Assembly: GCA_040765295.1 (NCBI GenBank)
Contig: JAXGSB010000001.1
Span: forward strand, 620,001 to 684,000
Reading direction: 5' to 3'
From: Scatomorpha sp040765295
GTDB lineage: Bacteria > Bacillota > Clostridia > Oscillospirales > Oscillospiraceae
DNA: 64,000 nt
In this document: piece after piece, positions 59,730 through 64,000 of the stretch
Numbering within the stretch: position 1 is the stretch's first letter
Layout: every line of letters begins with the position of its first letter
Translations under genes and position numbers: made by a program
Notes under the pieces: model-generated
The model's database searches: none
What the model was told of the DNA's origin: nothing
What the model saw: the letters and a program-made list of their open reading frames with translations, nothing else

Positions 59730-60653
59730 ATGGCATTTACAGCACAAGATGTAAAAAAACTCCGCGAGAAAACAGGCGTTGGCATGATGGACTGCAAAAA
59801 AGCGCTTGAGGCTTGCGACGGAGATATGGATAAGGCAGTAGACCTCCTGCGTGAAAAGGGTTTGGCTGCGGCAGAGAAGAAGGCCGGCAGAATAGCCGCC
59901 GAGGGCATGGCATACGCCGTGAGCGTAGACGGTGTCGGCGCCATAGTGGAAGTAAACGCAGAGAGCGACTTTGTTGCCAAGAACGAACTCTTTGTCGACT
60001 ATGTTGAAAAAGTTGCGCAGGTCGTCGTAGATAAGAACCCTGCCGACCTCGAAGCTCTTTTTGCGGCTGAATATCCCGGGGAGAGCAAGACGGTTCAGGA
60101 AGTGCAGAACGACAAGGTGCTCGTCATTGGCGAGAACATCAAAGTCAGACGCTTCCACCGCTATGCCGACGGGGTCTCAATCCCCTATGTCCATATGGGC
60201 GGCAGGATAGCTGTTCTCCTCAACTTGGCAGTGGCTGAGGAATATAAGAACAATGAAGACGTCATCGAGCTCGGCAAAGATCTCGCAATGCAGGTCGCCG
60301 CTTTAAGGCCTGAATTTCTGGATAAGAGCGTTGTTCCCGCTGAATTTATCGAGAGAGAAAAAGAAATTCGCAGCAATCAGGCCAAGCAGGACCCGAGAAA
60401 TGCCAACAAGCCCGAGCATATTATGGAGAAAATAGTCAACGGCGGACTCAACAAGTATCTGGGTGAGATATGTCTCATGCAGCAGGCTTTTGTCAAGGAC
60501 GACAAGATATCTGTCGAGAAACACGTCAAGGCTGTCTCCAAGAAGATCGGCAGCGAGATAAAGATAGTCGACTATATTCGCTATGAGCGCGGAGAAGGCC
60601 TCGAGAAGCGCTCCGACGATTTGGCAGCCGAAGTTGCAAAGCTTGTTAAATAA
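59730..60653 (+). CDS. tsf: Elongation factor Ts
   Basis: A 307-residue nucleotide exchange factor for EF-Tu. The N-terminal UBA-like domain has VKKLREKTGVGMMDCKKAL, and the core has the EVNAESDFVAKN motif. Length is normal. The usual downstream pyrH-frr pair is not here; a strong bidirectional terminator follows and the next genes point the other way. Confidence 0.97.
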   Translation: MAFTAQDVKKLREKTGVGMMDCKKALEACDGDMDKAVDLLREKGLAAAEKKAGRIAAEGMAYAVSVDGVGAIVEVNAESDFVAKNELFVDYVEKVAQVVVDKNPADLEALFAAEYPGESKTVQEVQNDKVLVIGENIKVRRFHRYADGVSIPYVHMGGRIAVLLNLAVAEEYKNNEDVIELGKDLAMQVAALRPEFLDKSVVPAEFIEREKEIRSNQAKQDPRNANKPEHIMEKIVNGGLNKYLGEICLMQQAFVKDDKISVEKHVKAVSKKIGSEIKIVDYIRYERGEGLEKRSDDLAAEVAKLVK

Positions 60654-60661
60654 ATTAATTC

Positions 60662-60704
60662 ATAATAAAAAGCTCAGACCACAAGGGTCTGAGCTTTTTA
60701 TTAT
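60662..60704. terminator. Bidirectional terminator between tsf and rsmI
   Basis: A 19-bp stem (core AAAAAGCTCAGACC with GGTCTGAGCTTTTT, loop ACAAG) with A and T runs on both sides. Confidence 0.9.
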
Positions 60705-60709
60705 ATGCT

Positions 60710-61537
60710 TTACTTTTTTGTTGCAAGAGCGTAAAGTTCATTTTTCGAGTATCCGCTCCCGGGGGATGCGAGCTTTGCCGCTTCTTTTAAGGACAGCCCC
60801 TGCTCTCTGTAAGCAAAAACCAGCTTCAAAGCCTCGTCCTCACTCATCCTGTTTTCATCATACGTTTCAGCAGTAGCCAAGACCAGAACAAATTCGCCCC
60901 GTGGCTCCTCTTCTTCATACTTGGAGATAAAGTCCGAAACCCTGCCGCGCAAAGTTTCCTCATGGAGTTTGGTCAGTTCTCTTGAGACGGAAATTTCCCT
61001 GTCGCCGAGAATATCATAGATATCACGCAGACTGTTTCTGAGTTTATGGGGAGCTTCATATAAAACAATAGTTCTTTTTTCAGCTTTTAAAGCAGAGAGG
61101 CGCGCCTTTCTCTCTCCTTTTTTTGCCGGTAAAAAACCCTCAAAAACAAAGCTTCCGGATGGAAGGCCAGAGAGAGACAGGGCTGAAATAAGCGCCGAAG
61201 GTCCGGGGACCGAGAGAACCTCAATACCGTGCTCATGGCAAAGCTTAACCAGTTCAGTGCCCGGGTCGGAGATGCACGGCATTCCGGCATCGGTGACAAG
61301 TGCGCAATTTTCTCCGCTTAGTATCTTTTCGAGTATAATATCTCCGCTGCTCAGCTTGTTATGCTCATGGTATGAAATAAGCGGTTTTTTTATTTCAAAA
61401 TGTCGGAGGAGCTTTAAGCTTACTCTTGTGTCCTCCGCGGCTATAAAGTCAACGTTCTTCAGTGTTTCTAAAGCTCTTGGAGAGAGGTCACCCAGATTTC
61501 CTATAGGTGTGCCCACCAGATAGAGTTTAGCCTTCAT
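60710..61537 (-). CDS. rsmI: 16S rRNA (cytidine1402-2'-O)-methyltransferase
   Basis: A 275-residue tetrapyrrole-methylase-fold protein that methylates C1402 in the ribosomal P site. Family motifs are GTPIGNLGDLSPRALE at the N-terminus, AAEDTRVSLKLL, and DAGMPCISDPG near residue 82; the C-terminal 60 residues form the RsmI helix-turn-helix-like tail. Overlaps the upstream methyltransferase gene by 11 bp. Confidence 0.94.
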   Translation of the reverse strand: MKAKLYLVGTPIGNLGDLSPRALETLKNVDFIAAEDTRVSLKLLRHFEIKKPLISYHEHNKLSSGDIILEKILSGENCALVTDAGMPCISDPGTELVKLCHEHGIEVLSVPGPSALISALSLSGLPSGSFVFEGFLPAKKGERKARLSALKAEKRTIVLYEAPHKLRNSLRDIYDILGDREISVSRELTKLHEETLRGRVSDFISKYEEEEPRGEFVLVLATAETYDENRMSEDEALKLVFAYREQGLSLKEAAKLASPGSGYSKNELYALATKK

Positions 61538-62273
61538 TTTCTTCTTCCATTCTGTATATTTTAAGATGTTCCGAACTCAGACTGCCGTCTTCGTTTCTCA
61601 AAATCAGCGGAGACAGCACATCTATGCCCGAAGCCGCATTTTTTTTGGCTTCCATTAAAAAAATCTTCGACTTGCTCTTCAACTTGTCGTGTACAAGGCG
61701 GAGTTTTTTAGGCTCAAGCTTGTAATACTTCAAAAGCGAGCTTACTTCCGCCAGCCTTTCCGTTCTCATAACAAAGCAAAAAGATCCTTTTGCTTTAAGC
61801 AAATGGGCGGCGGCAGAAAAGAAATCCTCCAAAATCTCAGGCCGTCCCTGACGGCTCAGGCTCCTCTCGGAATCAAGCGAAACCCTGCCGCTCTTAGGCG
61901 CGAAGTACGGTGGATTCGAGATTACGAGCTCAAAGCTTTCACTCCTCAGTCTGTTTCGAACTTCCGAAACATCGCTCAAAACAAACTCCGCCCTGGTGTC
62001 CATGGAATTTAAAGTGAAGTTTTCTCCGGTTGCTTCAATGGCCTTCTCTGAGATATCCAGCAAAACAGCCTTGGCATTCGGAAAGCTGTGAGAAAGCAAA
62101 AGGCTCATGGCTCCGCTTCCGCAGCCGAGCTCCGCAAATTGTTTAATATCTCTTCTTAGACTTAGGGCGAAATCGGCGAGAAGTATGCTGTCAGTGCAAA
62201 GTGAAAATGCCGCGGAATTGTAATTGAACAGCGGCCCGCCTTTGAAGAGTGGACGCAGCTTGGAGTCAGACAT
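61527..62273 (-). CDS. TrmN6-like adenine-N6 methyltransferase
   Basis: A 248-residue SAM-dependent methyltransferase of the YfiC/TrmN6 type. Motif I is AELGCGSGAMSLLL near residue 47, and the N6-adenine motif is NPPYF near 120. The opening FKGGPLFNYNSAAFSLCTDSILLADF is typical. In E. coli the enzyme modifies A37 of tRNA-Val; the exact target here is unproven. It is co-transcribed with rsmI, as in many Firmicutes. Confidence 0.9.
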   Translation of the reverse strand: MSDSKLRPLFKGGPLFNYNSAAFSLCTDSILLADFALSLRRDIKQFAELGCGSGAMSLLLSHSFPNAKAVLLDISEKAIEATGENFTLNSMDTRAEFVLSDVSEVRNRLRSESFELVISNPPYFAPKSGRVSLDSERSLSRQGRPEILEDFFSAAAHLLKAKGSFCFVMRTERLAEVSSLLKYYKLEPKKLRLVHDKLKSKSKIFLMEAKKNAASGIDVLSPLILRNEDGSLSSEHLKIYRMEEENEG

Positions 62274-62297
62274 AAATAATCTCCGTAAAACATTAAT

Positions 62298-62326
62298 AAA
62301 AGAGAGGCGAATAACGCCTCTCTTTT
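62298..62326. terminator. Bidirectional terminator after the ferredoxin gene
   Basis: AAAAGAGAGGCG pairs perfectly with CGCCTCTCTTTT around AATAA. Confidence 0.85.
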
Positions 62327-62341
62327 GTCTCCGTCAAACAA

Positions 62342-62512
62342 TTATTTTTCGACAATAACCTCAACAGGGCAACTTTCTACGCATGTTCCGCAGGAAACAC
62401 ACTTATCCTGATCGATAACATACTTGTCATCGCCCATTTCAATTGCCTCAGTAGGACATTCGGCAGCACATGTTCCGCACATAATACATCCGTCTTCAAT
62501 GAAATATGCCAT
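62342..62512 (-). CDS. 2[4Fe-4S] ferredoxin
   Basis: A 56-residue clostridial-type ferredoxin. Cluster motifs are CIMCGTCAAEC at residue 9 on and CVSCGTCVESC at residue 38 on, each followed by Pro. GGAGGT precedes the ATG at 62512. It has its own promoter and terminator, so it is a general electron carrier gene and not part of an operon. Confidence 0.94.
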   Translation of the reverse strand: MAYFIEDGCIMCGTCAAECPTEAIEMGDDKYVIDQDKCVSCGTCVESCPVEVIVEK

Positions 62513-62563
62513 AGTTTATACCTCCATTACCCATTACTCGGTCCATAACTCGGCCTGAGAGTA

Positions 62564-62592
62564 ATAGTAACAAAAAACTTTTAAGATTGCAA
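62564..62592 (-). promoter_or_regulatory. Ferredoxin promoter
   Basis: On the minus strand: TTGCAA (62592-62587), 17-bp spacer, TACTAT (62569-62564), about 50 bp before the ATG. Confidence 0.65.
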
Positions 62593-62612
62593 GGTATTAA
62601 AAGGTGCTAATT

Positions 62613-63128
62613 TTATCTTCCTATAGCTTTCCTTATAGAAGGCATGAGAGGCGGAAGCAGGGCTGAGAAGAGTATGCCCTTTACCGCAGCCAGTCCGAGG
62701 CGCAGGGCCAGCACAGCGGTAATAAATCCGGGGGTGTAATATTGAAAAATTTTGCTGTCAACATATAGCGCCAAGGTGTTAAAGCCCGTAATAATGAGTT
62801 CGGCAAGAACAAATACAATCAGCAAGGCCGGCATTTTCAAATCATACTCATAGCGTTTTGAGATAATACCTACAAAAATTGCAGCGGCAAAATAAGGAAG
62901 TATCCAAAGAGGTGTCGTAACTGTAATCCCATAGCGCAGCAATTGATAGAGACCCGTGCCAACAAGAGAGACAAGCGCGGCATCATAAGCTCCAAAGAGA
63001 CAGGCTGCGACAAATATAGGTAAGGCCTCAAAGCTTATTTTAATGTTTCCAAGATCCAAGGCAAAGTAGCCGAGGATAGTGCAGGCAGCGGCAAGTATCG
63101 AATTTGCGGCAAGTCGAGAAGTTTTCAT
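62613..63128 (-). CDS. folT: ECF transporter S component, folate (FolT)
   Basis: A 171-residue membrane protein with about six hydrophobic segments, of the ECF S-component type (opening TSRLAANSILAAACTILGYFALDL, then FEALPIFVAACLFGAYDAALVSLVGTGLYQLL). It would capture folate and dock with the shared EcfA-EcfA'-EcfT module encoded elsewhere. The folate assignment rests on the tetrahydrofolate riboswitch upstream. The ATG at 63128 has GAAAGGAG. Confidence 0.85.
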   Translation of the reverse strand: MKTSRLAANSILAAACTILGYFALDLGNIKISFEALPIFVAACLFGAYDAALVSLVGTGLYQLLRYGITVTTPLWILPYFAAAIFVGIISKRYEYDLKMPALLIVFVLAELIITGFNTLALYVDSKIFQYYTPGFITAVLALRLGLAAVKGILFSALLPPLMPSIRKAIGR

Positions 63129-63171
63129 AAAAAATACTCCTTTCAAGACAGTTGCCACAAAAATACTTTAT

Positions 63172-63270
63172 GTGGCAGCGGACGCGGAGAGGGCACCGCG
63201 GAACTTAATCCTTCGTCTTGAGGCAACTTCCCATCCCCAAGCACTTTACGCGCCCAATCCTACTCTGTCA
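63172..63270 (-). promoter_or_regulatory. Tetrahydrofolate (THF) riboswitch
   Basis: Read on the minus strand, the conserved blocks of the folT/THF riboswitch follow in order: AGAGTAG, GCGTAAAGTG, TGGGAAGTTG, ACGAA, CCGCGGTG and GCGTCCGCTGCC. The closing stem TGACAG/CTGCCA has one mismatch. The 3' strand of that stem can instead form GCCACA/TGTGGC (63177-63152), and the 5' strand can pair with CTGTC next to the folT ribosome binding site, which suggests control of translation. Confidence 0.8.
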
Positions 63271-63298
63271 TTTTTCTTTATTAAATTTAAGTTCTTCC

Positions 63299-63430
63299 GG
63301 CCTAAGGTAAATCACATGCACATATAAGATAGGAGATAGTTGTCGAGCAGGCCTTCGCTTACATGGGCTCAGGTTTTTAAGCTGTTTTGGGCTGACTATA
63401 CCCCTAAATCCTTAGCCTGCAATGATTATA
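63299..63430 (-). ncRNA. Structured RNA region with its own promoter, upstream of the THF riboswitch
   Basis: An extended -10 TGA-TATAAT (63433-63425, minus strand) starts an RNA at about 63418. Its ends pair (GGCTAAGG with CCTTAGGCC), and an inner stem pairs GGGG-AUAGU with ACUAU-CUCC. It may be a separate small RNA (a long-hairpin 6S-like RNA is one idea) or the first part of the folT leader. No terminator separates it from the riboswitch. Confidence 0.35.
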
Positions 63431-63466
63431 TCACTTTTATGATTTTAATAAAAGCCCGGTATCACA

Positions 63467-64000
63467 TCATAAGTTAAGAGCGGCCAAAAGCTCCTCGGTT
63501 CTGTTGCATCTTTCCCAAGGCAGATCGAGGTCAGGTCTTCCAAAGTGTCCATAGGTGGCAGTTTGAGCATATATAGGGGCTTTGAGACCCAAGCTCTTAA
63601 TAATAGCCGTCGGTCTCAGGTCAAACACTTTTTTAACAGCTCTTTCAAGCTCAAAATCCGAGACCTTGCCGGTGCCGAAGCTTGTCACGTTTATGCTCAC
63701 AGGATTTGCAACTCCTATAGCATAGGCAATTTGAACCTGGCAGCGACTGCAAAGACCGGCTGCAACGATATTTTTGGCAATCCAACGAGCTGCATAGCTG
63801 GCAGACCTATCAACCTTGCTGGGGTCCTTTCCCGAGAAAGCGCCGCCGCCGTGAGGCGCGCTTCCGCCATAGGTATCCACTATAATCTTGCGGCCGGTGA
63901 GACCGGAATCGGCCGCGGGACCGCCCTTAACAAAGCGGCCTGTGGGATTAATAAAAAACTTGATCTTGTCGTTTCCGAGCTTCTCGGGAATGCAGGGAAG
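63467..64000 (-). CDS. metK: S-adenosylmethionine synthetase, C-terminal part
   Basis: 177 residues are visible; the start lies beyond the window. The text includes the MetK signature HGGGAFSGKDPSKVDRSA, the NPTGRFVKGGP phosphate loop and DTYGG. The enzyme makes SAM from ATP and methionine. The C-terminus ends normally (GHFGRPDLDLPWE, then about 15 residues). Confidence 0.95.
   Translation of the reverse strand, partial: LPCIPEKLGNDKIKFFINPTGRFVKGGPAADSGLTGRKIIVDTYGGSAPHGGGAFSGKDPSKVDRSASYAARWIAKNIVAAGLCSRCQVQIAYAIGVANPVSINVTSFGTGKVSDFELERAVKKVFDLRPTAIIKSLGLKAPIYAQTATYGHFGRPDLDLPWERCNRTEELLAALNL

Overview
This window looks like a chromosomal segment of an anaerobic, low-to-moderate GC Firmicute of the class Clostridia. 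The evidence is the gene order asp23-nusB-xseA-xseB-ispA-dxs-tlyA-nadK-argR-recN, AGGAGG-type ribosome binding sites with frequent GTG and TTG starts, many TGn-TATAAT promoters, several small 4Fe-4S ferredoxins, lipobox lipoproteins, a tetrahydrofolate riboswitch, and IS3 and IS30 elements. I cannot name a genus. The neighbours that sporulating clostridia usually keep beside this core (spoIIIA genes before asp23, spoIVB-spo0A after recN) are absent here, which hints at a non-sporulating lineage.

Layout. 1-937: the end of a beta-CASP RNase-like gene and tRNA-Pro(UGG). 1262-6236: a complete branched-chain amino acid ABC importer (livKHMGF) behind a strong promoter and a long perfect palindrome. 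6445-7490: AzlC/AzlD amino acid exporter. 7698-9961: AT-rich accessory genes, including a HEPN protein with an RX4H motif. 10057-13865: a cytoplasmic 5'-nucleotidase-like phosphohydrolase and two tandem ZIP metal transporters. 14092-17832: a redox module (DUF5320 protein, metallo-beta-lactamase-fold protein, ferredoxin, membrane Fe-S protein, thioredoxin, rhodanese lipoprotein) closed by a convergent Crp/Fnr regulator. A Crp-like palindrome sits exactly where a class II activator site would lie at the ferredoxin promoter.

18080-26652: an accessory island. An IS3 (IS150-group) element sits inside the loop of a bidirectional terminator. Next comes a tight four-gene minus-strand operon: an HD-RyR fusion, a lipoprotein, a TIR - single TM - beta-propeller receptor-like protein, and a SLOG-type Rossmann protein with four TM segments. 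The sensor, nucleotide-linked and membrane parts together look like a poorly described conflict or signalling system, and this is the best candidate for a new system here.

26809-37328: the conserved core block (Asp23, NusB, exonuclease VII, isoprenoid precursor genes, TlyA, NAD kinase, ArgR, RecN, TyrS). 37354-44530: accessory genes (SdrB-like surface protein, a plasmid/ICE RepA remnant, an ECF sigma factor with its membrane partner, an aminotransferase, a decayed IS3 end, pepT, a PEBP lipoprotein). 44779-57458: recJ, rsh, dtd, a glyoxalase II-like gene, an Mbeg1-like hydrolase, dnaE and two CNNM/CBS membrane proteins. 57518-58768: an IS30 element flanked by 15-bp direct repeats, directly in front of the rpsB-tsf promoter. 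60710-64000: rsmI, a tRNA/rRNA N6-adenine methyltransferase, a ferredoxin, folT behind a THF riboswitch, a structured RNA region, and the end of metK.
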